A stretch of DNA of 64,000 nt from Vespa crabro (taxonomy: Eukaryota; Arthropoda; Insecta; Hymenoptera; Vespidae): the NCBI RefSeq assembly GCF_910589235.1, contig NC_060965.1:62001-126000 (forward strand). The letters are read 5' to 3'. The notes beneath the pieces are model-generated. The model was not told where the DNA came from, did no database searches, and was given only the letters and a program-made list of their open reading frames with translations. The position numbers were made by a program, and so were the translations under genes. Within the stretch, counting starts at the first letter, position 1, and the number at the start of each line of letters is the position of its first letter. Positions 37,065 through 51,132 of this stretch are shown in pieces.

Positions 37065-39438
37065 GGTGGTCGAGTAATTTTTCTTCCGACTTGGCACGGT
37101 GTCTGCGATGTCATTTATTATGTAGCCAAGCAAGCAATTAAAGTTCACTCGTCCGTATTCACCCTCCTCCTCGGCCGAAACGAACTTCTTCGAATTTATT
37201 CAAGTTAATTGTCTGGCGCCGTCCAATATCCACTGTTGCACATAGACCGTGGTCCATTAACGGCAATTAACCGTTACAAAGGACCTCCGAATCGTTTCTT
37301 TATTTGTTCGGTATTTTATCGCAGCGAAATCATGCGCAACGAACCATCTATAATAACCGTTTTGGAAGGGGGAAAAAATAAAAAGGAAAAGGAGGAAAAT
37401 TTTAAGCGATATCCAACGTTTGCGCGATTATACGGGAGTGTATCTCGTTAGACGATATATCATCCATCTGGTGGCAAATGAAATGATCCTCTACGTGAAG
37501 GTCATTTTCGCGCAATCACGACATTGAGAGGACAAATGAATTCGCGTAAACCGATTTTGCAATGTACGATAATGTCCCGTGCGAATTTCTATTCGAACGC
37601 GTTGATTTAAACGCGATAAAGCAATTACATTAAAATATAACCTACGATCGAGTGGTCTTGGAGTATTTCGTCGATCGAACTTTTGTGTTTTGGTACGTTA
37701 TTCGGCGCGTTATTTATCAGAACAATTTGATGGCCGATTCGAATCGAGCGCACAAATGGGACCACTTTAGCAATTGTTTTTGTTACAAGTTTATTTTTCA
37801 GCTAAACTCATACGGCGAGAACATATTTATATGCGTCCTTTTTCGCATTGGACCATCTTATTTCGAAACGAAACAAATTGTTTTGAAAATGATTTTAACG
37901 TTTCACATCAAATTTATTCGCTTTTGACAAAATCGTCGATTATGCAGTTATTTCGATGGCCGAGAGAGAGAGAGAGAGAGAGAGAGACAAAGGACGAAAA
38001 GGAAGAGCAGCGGGCTGGCGGGGACTTGGTCGTAAATAGTGGCCGAATCTCGTGGCGATTTTCCGTTATTTATTGGTCAGCGGCGCCTAGTTTTCTGGCA
38101 ACACGCCATGCGAATCTATTATAAGTCCGGGCTCGTCGCGCTAAAACTCGCCACCAGATTCGTTCCTCCCGCGAATCAACGAATTTTACCCTAGACCTTA
38201 ACCTCGCTTAAATCTCGCTCTTACCTTGGAAAAGATTCAAAGTCACGTTAGCCAAAGTATCGTATCGAACGATTTTTACGTTTGAGAACGATCATATTTG
38301 ATTGGTATTAACGTTACGTTTACAAGATATATCGAATATGTGCGAATAGTAAAAGGTTTATAGATTGAACTCGAGTACGGATAATTACGATAAGACGAAG
38401 AGTAAAATGAAATAATTAAGATCGAGCCAACAAAGTTTATAAGGCAGAAAGTATATTTTCGAAAAGAAGTCTTTAAGATCAAGTCCGACTCCAGAATTAA
38501 TTGAGACGTCGAGGTGTGCTCTTAAAATTACCAATAAAAATCTCTCTTCCCCAGTCAACCAGATTTAAGCGTGGACTATAAATGAATCGATGAGAAACCG
38601 AGATTAATATTAAAAAGTTGCTTAGATCGATCCAAAGTTGAAGCGAAGAAAATTTTCGATACTTTACTTTCTTGAGAGAGAAGTCGGATTGAAGTGCTCG
38701 CGAAAGAAAATAGGTAAAATCAATAGAGCAAAGAGAATTATATTTGACTATTATATTTTGCCAAACTTTTAACCTGATTTTCTTCCGTTATTCTCCTCTT
38801 CTCGTGCTCTTAATATTTTCTTTACTAAGATTCCAACTTTGGAACGAATTTTATTCGAGAAGATCTCTTAATTTATAAAATCAATGGGCGCGCGCGCGGA
38901 TCTACGTAAGAGCTTTCCAGTTGCCATAAATAACGAGCGTGTCGTAGAAGGGGAACACGCAAGTGAGTTAACCAAGAGAGCTCATCTTCGATTCATGGAA
39001 GCGCCGCGCCGATTTGAAAACGATTCGAAGAAGAGAAATAAGAAGGAGTGCAGTAGTAGAAACACGAGCCGATAAATCATCTCCTTTTCTAGCTCTCTCG
39101 CTCCCTGTCTCCGAGATCACACTCTCCTTCCTACTCCTCTCCCTCTCACTCGGGATCGAAATCTCTTCGGCAGCGATCTGGTTCGCATCGGCCACGGCCG
39201 CCTTATTTTCTCGCAACGTGGCTCGTCTTAGCGAGTTGTTAATGGCTTCTCGTGCATTCGATCCATAATTAACGAAGCTTCGTTAAAAAAGAAGCGGTGC
39301 CGGATCGCCGCTAGAGGACGAAGCGAAACGAAGAGAAATAAGAGAAGAGCCATGGAGGGCCTTCGATAAGAAGGACGATGAAAAAAGAGGAAGGATAAAG
39401 AAAAAGAGTCCAACCGGTCGGAGGATGCGGGTGGGGGA

Positions 39439-39492
<54 letters not shown>

Positions 39493-40787
39493 TGGAACGC
39501 ACGCGGTTGTTGCGCGTGTCCTAAAGAAGAAGAGACCGCTATAAAGAATTAACATTACGATGATTTCGCGCTTTTTTCTTCGCGTATATTATTACAAAAT
39601 TAAATTAAGTATAAATATAATAAAGCGAACGAACGCTTGTGGAGAGAAAATTGCTCTCTTCTTCTTTTCTTTTTTTTCTTTTTTATTTTTTTTCAAGCGT
39701 CCGTCACATGGATGGACGCAATAAAAGTATATCGATATTTTTAGCGTTAATATGACGGCGACGCGAGGACGGTGTCATTCTCAAACGATAAAAAGGACGA
39801 TACGCGAGGATTCATGAAGCCATAAACCGCTGAAATATTGGACGAATTTGCGGGCGATCTCACGACAGATCGCCGTTTATTGTTATTATTATTATAGCTT
39901 TTCGACGAAGTAATATGCAAAATAGCTCTCGACGACGTTCTTTTATCGTAATCGTTAGTTTCATTTCTTTACGAACTCGGACTCGATTAATTCGAGCGCA
40001 TTTGTCGATCGTACGTAAGCCATCCGTGTTTCCTAATATTTTCTATCGATCGAACGTGACGTTACGTCGCACTATTACATATTTTCCATTTCTAAATTCG
40101 ATAAATTTCAAGCGGAATGTACCGCACGTACTCGTAAGGATATCCCATTTCGCACGTTTGAAGTCTGTCTCTCTCGCACTATCGGTCGCATAAAGCGATG
40201 AAACATTCCGTACATTTACGGTATAAAGAGGAGAGAGGCGCGGAAAAGAAAGATATTTCAACGGATCATCTCGTATCGTGGAACATCCGTCAGAGCGATA
40301 GAATTTCACACATGAGAATGGGTGATGGCATCGAATATGCAGGCTCATCGATAAAAACTTGCCATTGTTGCTGTCGCTACATCCAAGTTCTAGATGCATT
40401 TCTCCTCCTCCTGATCCTCCTGGTTCGACGACATCGAGAAAGGACGGAGAGTAGGAAACGTTATCGAGGCCGGCCGCATGCCGAATACGATTTACATAGA
40501 TACAAAGGACGAGTCGCGAAATTATTTCCGACAATGGAGCTCGATCGTATTTCTCTCTAATGTACGAGAGAAAGCGATGAAACTGTCGATATACGTTGCG
40601 CGGAATGATCTTTCTTAGAAATAACTGCATGGAATAACCGCGAGAGGTAAATAACAATGCGTGTAACAAGACGCGATGTATGCCCTCGAGGCAACGGCAT
40701 TAAGTAATAATCGCGCGTTATCTCGCGCATTTTACTCTTTCGTTTCTCTTAAATCGAGTGAGTAGAAAAAAGTATCGATAACAACGC

Positions 40788-40822
<35 letters not shown>

Positions 40823-41250
40823 TATGTGCGCGTAGGCACCGATGTACCGATATAGAAAGGAAACTGTCCATCAGAAATGATAAGAGAAACGACCATAAGT
40901 AGGAACGTACCATTCAGCGCGATATATCCACTGAATAATCACGAAGCGTGAAGACGGAGGGCATGCATATTTCAAGATAATTTTCCAGTTAGAATACTTT
41001 CTTCGTCTTTTCGTTGTCCCGTTCACGTTAGCTTATATCTATGGTAGGATATAGCTCTGAGCTTAACTGCACCGAAATAAAGAGACTACCTCTCTCGCCT
41101 TGTGCCGCGTGAAGAATCGAACGCGTCGTACGCGAAGTATCGGATTTGTAGTCGGAGATTAGTCGTAGAGCAATAGTCGGAGAAACGGTAAGAGCAATTT
41201 CCTCGATAGGGCCGGTCGAGAGTGCGCGCGACCGAGAAGGACTAACAGGA

Positions 41251-41286
<36 letters not shown>

Positions 41287-42290
41287 TCGAGGAGAGACAA
41301 GCCCGACGCGCTTCGGTGGCTTTGCTCTCTGCCGAACAACGAGGCCGACTCCGGTGTTAATTACCTGCAATTGTCTCTCTGCGTCTCTCGAAAGCGAGCC
41401 CTCTCGAAAGAGCTCTCTATCTATATCTATCTTCTATGAGAGAGTAGAAGCGCGTTCGAACAAGTACAAGCGCGTCGTCGGTAAATACGGTAGCAATAAT
41501 AATCGCCCCCCTTTTTGTCGACTTTCCATAGATTCCGCGTTCCCTCTGGAAATTAAACTTTATTAAACTTTAGGCACGCTCGAGGAGACACCACCTATCG
41601 AAAATAATAAATAAATTCGAAAGATACAGATCCGTTATTTCCTCTTTTTCTCATTTAACCGATCTAGAAAAAGCTAATCGTCGACCGCGCGCGATTAAGA
41701 AAAACCATGTAGAAATCTCGTAGGTTGAACGCGACGTCTCTAATCGAGATAATTCGAGTACACTCCAGTTAGCTCGATCGAAAACTAGTCTGACCATTTT
41801 TCTTCGCCGATCGTTTCTCTCTCCTCCGTTTTTGCTTCTCGTTACGCGAATAAATTGCCTACGAATCTGTAGATAGGCCTTTGCCAGTTACGATCATTTG
41901 TCAACTGGAAAGTAGAAAAGGAAACTCACGAAGAAGAAGAAGAAGAAGGTAGGAGGGAAAAAGGTGCGACTCGTCTCCAGAGGCGCAATCTCGAGTAGTA
42001 GGTATTTCCGATTGCACGGACGTCTTTCTCCTGCATAGTTTGCATCGCGGCTCGTTTGCTGTAAGCGCGTTCTTTCGACGAAGAACAAATTACATTCCGT
42101 GCGTGCTTCTCCTCGCGCTCACCCACGTTACGATCCTCGTTGTTGTTGTTGTTCTTCTTCTTCTTCTTATTGCCATACTCTCGTCATTTTCCTTCGCATG
42201 CGAGGACTTATTTGGGAAATTAGAATCCGGACCTCGAAAGCGGGTCAAGATGCAACGCGATGAGATTCTCTCCTTATTACGAGGGAAGCA

Positions 42291-42338
<48 letters not shown>

Positions 42339-43236
42339 GAATGGAATGGAAAGGAAAGGAAAAGAAAAGAAAAGAAAAGAAAAGAAAAGAAAAGAAAAGT
42401 TGGAAAGAGAGTTCGAATAAAGAATCCTCCTCGAAGAAGGCGAAATGCGCTATAAATGCGGCGTTCGCCGAGCCAGGCGCCATTTCTTATTGACGTAATT
42501 AAAACTCTCACGGCTAAGTAGAAAGAACGTTAACGATCGTCGGTTTTGTTAAATCGTCTTCAGGCTAGTCGTGCTAGGTAATTTGATCGTTAAGCACTTG
42601 AAAATATGGAACTTGGATTGAATCGCAATTGGGTATATCGTGAGAAGGAAAAAACACTCTTTTTAGAATTTACGCTCTGTCCATCTATGGCGTGACCCGG
42701 TTCGAGAGACTTTTCTCGTACATACGTACGTACTTACGTGAGTCCTGTTTCGCACTTAATGGGCCTTTAACCCCTTGCCGGTAGAACGAACGAACGAACG
42801 AACGAACGAACGAACGAACTCGTTCCACGGCGCACGGAGACTTCCGGTACAATTTTCCCATTGAGCGGAGGCCCGTTGCCCCATTAAAACGCCCCTTCTT
42901 CCTTCCTCTTGGCTCGTACACGAGCTCCGGGAGAAAGAGAAAGAGAAGAAGAAGGAGAAAGAGAAAGAGAGAAAGGCTCGTTCTCGTTCGTTTCGACCTC
43001 GAGACGACCATGATGAATGGGGCTGAAGGATCGGTACCCCGCTGCCTAAATCGAGCGACGGCGCACGGTTCATTGATCTCCACCTTTTTCCAAGCCGTCC
43101 AGTTCGGTTCAGTTAGCTCGACGCCGGTCGACTCAACGGAAATTACGCAGAAAGCGTTTCTGCGCTCTAACGAAAGAGGGAAAAAGGGAGAAAAGTTTTC
43201 GTTACGGAAAGGGAAATAATAAAGTGGATCGAGAAA

Positions 43237-43270
<34 letters not shown>

Positions 43271-44727
43271 CTTTCGGAAGGAGGTTTGCAGAGTCGCATG
43301 TAAAATATTTTGAGGAAAAGCACACGCAGAGGGGATTGTCGTTGGCGATGCAGAAACAGGTCGCGAGCAAAAGTAAAAGTAACGCGACGGTGAATGGAGT
43401 GGACGCTTAACCCTTCTCCATTCTTATTCCATGTTCATCTTCTGTATTATTTAGAGCAATTTCTCCCATATACATGTACGTATGTACATCGTCCGAAGGG
43501 GGCAACGATGGAAGTTACGCCGGCAAATACAAGATGGAATCTAAACGCAGATGTTACGATATTTGCATGATACGTAATCTTGATGCATCTTGTAAAACCA
43601 TGTAACTCGCTCTAACGAGCCATTTTGAAATGGATCTCGTGCAAGAGTTTAGTTCGTTGTTCGAACTAAATCTCATAGTAGGCTACCGCTAGATCTCGTG
43701 GTAACCGCGTAAGACGAGGTGAAAGGCCATTTGAAATGCGAGACCCTTGGCACAGCTGTCCGTTTCTATAATATCTGCCTAAGCTCTAGCCTTCTCGCAT
43801 ATAGAGTTTAGGTATATGTGTGCCAAACGATAGAGGAGTCAACGAGGACTATGTACTCTTGATAAAGGAAGCGTCGATTATTAAAACCCGCTTTGATATT
43901 TATCCAATCGTGGTCTCTTCTCGGCTCTGTACTCTTCGACCGCTCGACAATACGTCGACCTTTTCTCTTGATTCACGATTAATTATCAATTTTTCTCATA
44001 AATTATACCACATCATACTTATCCTATGAATTATACATTTTCGGAACGACGAAAAGAGGTAAATTATGCGAAATGATATATGTGTGAAGCGGTTATAATT
44101 CGAGCGAATAATTGAACGCGTCCAATGAAGTAAGACGTAAAAGTTGAAAGAATAGTTTTGCAACGATTAATCTTCCACGTTCTAATCGACGAAAGATATA
44201 ATCGATTACAATTGCCTCGATTTCTTGTCTCGTCGTCATAAGTAACAGTAAGGCTAGAACGAAATTGACTCGGAGCATTTCGTTTTTTTTCTTTTTTGGC
44301 AAATGCCTCGAAAAGAAAAGTGCTTCCTGCCCGGAGTGGATTAGAGACGATTACACCGACGGGCAATTTTCGTATCGTTGACGTTCTCCCGATATAGCTA
44401 TTTACTTTTATATTTTCGTTTCGTTCTACATAGAGTACGATAAGGATCTAAAGTAGCCAGATAACAGAGTCTCGCGTTTTGTAAGTTAAAAGAAAAATGA
44501 AGAGAAAAAACTCATTTTCACTCTCGGTACGTTTTTTCTTTTCGTTGGACATCGCTGCCATCGATGCTACGGGGATAATTGACATTCGAGTAGTTGGGAC
44601 TCTATTGTATTTCGCAGACTGCACTTACTTCGAACGTCGCCCTCGTAATTGTATTATTCGATATAAACTGGCAGCGCTCGGCCCTTAATGGAGCAACCTT
44701 TTGCCAACTCGTAGGTTCTCGTAGTCG

Positions 44728-44762
<35 letters not shown>

Positions 44763-45769
44763 CGTAGCGCGTTCACAAGAAAGCGAAAAATGGATGCGAA
44801 AAATGGATGCGAAAAAAGCAAATGTCACTCGTGACGCGTTTTAGCGACGTGCGTTGTTGATCGTCCGCCAGGTAAAAACGGCTCGGTCTGAGATGAGGAT
44901 TCTAGGACGGTCTTGCGCATACGTTCTTCCCACGGATCGAAGGATGCGTTGTTTTAACGGGCAACTGTGTTTTATTTGCTCGGACGATTTTTCTTTTTCG
45001 ACGTTGTTGTTTCAAGGTTTTCCTCGATAAGGTAAGAGAAACGTGGTATTTACCATTTTTACGCTTGGAATAACATAGCTACGCTCGAAAAGAAAATGTA
45101 CTTGCCGCGTTACGCTTCGGGATGGAGGAATTTTTCGAAATAACATCGATCCATGACGTTCTAATAATAATAATAGAGAATCCTTTTGGAATCACCATTA
45201 TGTTCAATGCGCGGATATATCGTGCCTCGATATACCTCACCAAATGGCCAGACGCAATTATGCTGACGTTGATTATTACTTTTGACTAATTGTAAGTTAT
45301 TTCTTCTTCTTCTTTCTCCTCCTCCTCCTCCTCCTCCTCTTTCTCTTGCTCCGACGACGAGTCGAGGGAACGAGTCGAGGCGATATTCGTAATTGCAGCT
45401 GCGCCCGAAATCCCTCGGTACTCGAGCCGACTATAGCTTAGTTAATTATTTACAGTTATACGAGGACGATTACGGCATTAAATTCTATATACCTTTAGCG
45501 CAGCGAGACCATTACTTTAGAATATTTGGAGAGGAAATTCATTCGGTATACGTGTTTCTGGCCACGAGAAAGGTTGGTTCGATCCGTTGCGACGATGGTC
45601 ATACGAATTGTCGCGTTGCAACCCGTAGGTGGCATATGCGCCAGTAGTGCACGATAACGCGGACGAAGAAGGTGTAACCGTTCGTGCACGAGCGTGCACA
45701 ATCCGCGCGCGTACAGCGGGATTCGTGTCCCCACTGTTGAACGAATATTACATTTATTATGATTTATGA

Positions 45770-45805
<36 letters not shown>

Positions 45806-47974
45806 TTTATCATTTCATTCAAATTTATCGACTCGACCGTAGAAAAATATTCTTTTAGCTCGAATGATCACTGTACGGGAGGGAGAGAGAGGGAGAGGAC
45901 AACGCAGAGAGAATCGATACGAAATGGTTTCGTCCATTCGCATTTCTCTAATTAAAAACTATTATGCAAATAACGATAACGGAACTGGGGAATAATTAAA
46001 TCGCACTTTAACGCTATCCCGAGGATGGACGTTGTTATACAGCAGGTGCGACGTACCGTCATAAAATCTAGAATTCGCCAAGGAAATTTCACGGGTAAGA
46101 GAAATTGCTGATACGAAAGAAAAAATGTGTGTCAAACTGGCAAGTCCCTTGTAAATATTCCTTATAATCGTTTTCGATAACCATCGATTCTGGTATTCCA
46201 ATACGCTAAGAGATATTTCCATGAAATTTCCTTGTACCAAGCGAATTACGCTTCGAGTTTATTCGATATTTCGACATTTGCGCGTCGCCGCGTTATACTT
46301 TCATCGAGTAATCGAGAATTTTATGCATTTTCGTTGAAAGTTATGCATATCGTTGGGCAGGCGGGTGAGAAAGGGGAGGGGGGGTAGAAAAAGAGGAGGA
46401 CGAATATAAGATAGTCGAAAGTACGTGAAATGACTCGAAAAGGTGACTCAATTTCGAGGATGGGCGTGAACAGGCTTTGTTACAGGCAAGAATTAATACG
46501 GTGATCCTATTAAGGGGAGCCTATTAACTAACAATATTTATTGCGTCGTTTTATCGGGCAACTGGTTCGCCTTGAGATCTAGGAGAGGCGGTCATCCCGA
46601 GATCGAGGAGGGAAAAGGCCGACGACGGCCGGATCCGTCCCAACGTACGAGATTCCGCTCTCGTATTCGAGATAAAAGGGACGCCAACCTCCGGGTCCAG
46701 CCAACCACCAAGATTATTCATAATGCTGGCAATCAATTTCGTAGATTACGGGGAAACGACGACAGGTCGAATCCCGTCCCCTCTTTATTCGAATAATAAT
46801 CGCTCGTCTCGCGCTCTCCGTTACGAGCTACGCCGTTATTAGTTATAACCTAATTGAAATTAAATTTTATTACTTTTTCCACAAAGCTTTTTTTATTTTT
46901 AAATTCATCGAAACTTTATCGAGCTCATTTCGAAATATCTTTCGCACGTCATATCATTTTAGTTTCTTCGATCTATTTGAGATCTATGGCGTTGTTACGT
47001 TTAGCGTAATAACGACACATTTAGCCATCTCGAAAGTTGCTCATCGGCGTTATTCGCCGACTCGTAATTCGAGAAAAATCATTCATGAAAAATAATACCT
47101 CTTCTTGCTCGAAGGACGAAATAACTTCGTAGTAAAACTGCTCGGCCATCGAGAGATCGATCTTAAGAGAGGTCCGATCTTCTTCGTCTCGACGATCCTT
47201 CTCTTCCCCATCGTCCTCGTCCTCTTCACCTTCCTCGATCTTGTAATCCTTTATACCGGTCCCCCGACGAGGCAACACGCTATCGGTCACGCTATTCTTC
47301 ATCAATTCCATTCTCGAAATTATTGATCACCGTGACACGTCAATCCACATTGACCCGACTTTAAATCTCTTTATCTTTTTTTCTCCAACTTTGCTACGTC
47401 CACTCGTTTTCGAAATCATCGAGTAAAGATCGCCGATTCTTATCGCTTATTTCTTATAACAGCCGATTCGCACTTTATGTAAATCGTAGAAGAACTTCCA
47501 CTCCGCGTATGCGTTCGTCATTTTCTCCCTTGAGAAAAATTTCTCTAGTTTGACCGTCTTCGACCCGAGACCGCTCGACTCTCTATGCGATTATCGATCT
47601 TACGGATCGCGAGTGACTCGACGACGATTTAAGAATTCCTTCTCGTACTCTTCTCAAACACGTAGACTCGAAGAGGAGCGACGAGCACTCGACGCGTATC
47701 CACCAATCGTTTCGAAAGCCATCGAAAACAGTCGCGCGTGCTCCTTGCGATTGTTTGCGCGTCTTTTCTTTGATGCACATGGATGAAAATTTTCAACTTG
47801 ACTCTATTTTCTCCCGTTTTTCGAATGGCTATAAAACGTAAACGAGTAAGAAAATCCAATGAGATAAATATTCGTTGATGGCCTGGAGCCGAACGCTATC
47901 TCGTGTGCACGCACGTTGGCAAGCGCGAGTGAACTGAAGCGAAGTAACGAAAGAGCACGTACAACCAAGCTGTC

Positions 47975-48029
<55 letters not shown>

Positions 48030-50527
48030 CCCTGTGTCGGTTCGTTAACGCGGTGTCAACCTACACGCTAGATAAGCCCTACCACGAGTCCTCCTCTTTG
48101 TAATAGAGGGGACAGACGTAGAGGGGAGAAGAGAGAAAGAGAGAAAGAGTTTCTTCATACAAGGTGACCATGAAAAGAGGAACGTTTTTTCATCCGGTGA
48201 CTCTTTTTATGCGATCAAGATGATTTTGGTTCATTCGATATAATTCGGTACTACCGGTTATTCGTCGAAAGATTAAAAGTCTTGTAAAGATTGTAAAAAG
48301 ATATAATGATAATGGACTCTGTCAATGAGATTGCCTAATTAAAGGCATGCTTCAAGAAGATGTAATTAAAAGATGTGCCTAACATCGAAGGCTAAAGATA
48401 AAAGGAGCGTGCGTGAGAGAGAGGCTAGCGAAACGATAGCTGTTTCAAAATAGAGAATAACGCTAGTAGGATCGTTTAACCGTGAAAGAGAATACGACGA
48501 CGCGGGCGTTGTCGAAAAGCTTTGCTCCGATTTCGTTGCTTTTAATAGGCGAACGTAGAGACAAAGGAAGGAAAATATGTTGAAAAAAAGAAAAAAGAAA
48601 GAAAAAAAAATTAAAGAAAAAAAGAGCTTGCGCTTGGACGTGCCAACAAAGATTAAAAGAAAAACATCGAGAAACGTATGTACTCGATAGTCGTATCTCG
48701 TAAACACTTTTAACAAGGATATATTTATAAAGAAATGGAAGAAAAAGAGATGCGAAAACTAAACGCGTCTGGGCTTGGCTTCGTTCTCGCTCGGCTTAAA
48801 GTCGCACCGCATGGAATTTCTATCCTGCGAGAGTACAAAGAGGATAACAGCGAGGTCCGATCGTAGCAGGAAATAATAAAGCGTAATCTATACGCTGATA
48901 TAGCGGTAACCACGCGAAACTGGTTTTCACTGCATGCGAAAAGTGAAAAGAGATTCGATCTCTCTTTAGCCCGACTCTTTCGTTCGTAAACCGCGTTAGC
49001 GACTACCAAATATTACGCTCCTGCCGTATTCTTCTTCCAAGAATTTCCGAAAATAATCTATTTTATTCTTATACTTTTAGTAACTAGTAGAAAATTCATT
49101 TCCTACTCTATGATTTTAATAATATCTCTTTCTTATGAACTAATACACGTAGACCTATCATTCGTAGCATGCTTATAAGAGACGGTGGAAAGGGAGTCTA
49201 AACGGTTTAGAGGAAGCCTCTCCTAGCATGCAAGTACACGCGATCGGTTATGACGGTAACTCGATACACGCACTCACGCTGGTTGGTTGATCGACGACAA
49301 ATTTGTCGACCCATCGAAAAAGAAAAAAATGCAACTCCGAAAGTCTCAACATTTTTACATTTCTTATTTAGATATATTCTCTCTTTCTTCGGATATAGCA
49401 AAAGGAAGAATGAGATAGGTGCGAAGAGAAGGAAAGAGAAGGGCTCGACAAGAGGTCGTTGAGAGTCGTCGAGTCGTGTCGTCGAGTCGTAAAATCGCAT
49501 ATCTTCGATTCGATGTGCCGCGTACGTGCGTGTCTATCCACGCACGTATACATACGCATACACAGATACACACACAGTGGAAGCATGTGTGTATGCGACA
49601 CGTGTGCACTCACGTGCGACGATAAAACGACCAGTGTTCCTCGAGAGGCGCAGGATACGAGTCGCTGCACCTTGCATCGCGATAAAACCTTTTCGCGAAC
49701 GAAAGCGTACAAGGATGCTCGCAGCGTGCTCGTTTCTCGTTAAAAAAGTGTCATGATTGGGAAAAAGTAGGAAGAGTATTTTCTCTCACGGCATATGCCA
49801 GTTTTACTATCGAACGATGCCATCGAGCTATCGATCGATGAAAAACGGTATCGAACGAATCTTCAATTTCCCTTTTATGCACCATTTTTAGAAACTGATC
49901 AAAGCCGAACGATAATCGTTTGCTTGAAAATATAAAAATAAGTAGGACGTTGCATCGCATCGTTGTTAGCGTTTAGATCGTGAAAAAATATCCTTATGGA
50001 AGAGCGTTCTTTGCGTAATCGCGAAGAAACGACAAAAGACAACGATCTCGTTAGGATGGATCCAATTGTTTAAAACGACAAAGAGGGCGGCAATCGTGTT
50101 AGCGAGCAACTTGCAAGCGAGATTAGCAGTAGAGCCATTTATGATCGCGAACGAACTCGAAACGATGCTCTTTAACCGCGTCGGACTTAATCCAATCAAT
50201 TTAAACGAAGCTCGGTAGTCCACGGAAGTGGAAAGTGACCAACTGGGGGTCAACGGGCAATTAGATCTGGAAAGAATAAAACGATAGAAGCTATATCGGG
50301 AAGACGATATCATAGCGTACGAGTAACGCGACTTTCGTAAACCTCGTTTCGATCGTGCCGATTGACCATACCAACGTTGGAAATTTTTCCGCTTAACGAC
50401 GTGCTACGAAAAATCTAAGATACGTATAAACGAAAACCTTGTCCAGCTTGGTTAACTCGCAACGCTTTCAAAGTGCTGATTCCACGAAAGCACTGAGATA
50501 AAGATAGAGACAGCTAGATAGAGAGGG

Positions 50528-50562
<35 letters not shown>

Positions 50563-51078
50563 TAAAAGTTCGCGCTAGTTCGTAGAAACGCCAACGAAAC
50601 CGAGGGAGGATTCGATGACCCGATTCTTATGCATCGTTCAATCAAATTAATCCGACAATATCCGCTTTCTCGGAGGTTCGAAGAAAAGAGCTCGCCTCGA
50701 GCGTTCTCTCCGAAATTGATTACGTTTCCTCGTGACCGAGGTGAATGGAAATAAATGTTTCAAGTGATGGCGAATGTACCGAGTAGAAGGTTTATCGATC
50801 GATCGATCGATCGATCGATCGCTAGATCGATAGATCGGCTGGCTAGGAAAGAAGCGACGTACCGTCGAGTGCCACGGAAGGATCGTAACGTAATTAAGAT
50901 TCCAATGGTGGGTGGGTGGGTAGATACGCGTGTGCGTGCGTCAGGGTCTTTTGCTCATTCAAGACGAAGATAGAGGAGAGAGAATCGTGACGGTGAGTCG
51001 TGGCTTGGCACGGTACAATCTCTTCCTTTGTCTTTTCTTCGTTGGAATTTAGTAAAGAGGGTATACTTGTGTGCGCGC

Positions 51079-51132
<54 letters not shown>

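Noticed and set aside
40043..40669. 208-codon open frame on the minus strand in the giant Dys intron
   Set aside because: Longest frame free of low complexity, but frames of this size are expected roughly once per window by chance. No splice logic or family resemblance is visible.
42685..43323. 212-codon open frame on the minus strand
   Set aside because: It runs through (TA)n, (GA)n and (GAAC)n tracts that are free of stops, so the length is a repeat artefact.
45490..45600. tRNA-like A box and B box (TAGCGCAGCG ... GGTTCGATCC)
   Set aside because: The spacing is too large and no cloverleaf or acceptor stem can be drawn. No tRNA or rRNA gene was found in the window.
47903..47937. Initiator TCAGTT on the minus strand as promoter of the candidate Dys first exon
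   Set aside because: The match is six bases only, without TATA or a downstream element at the right distance, 620 bases from the ATG. Too weak to list.
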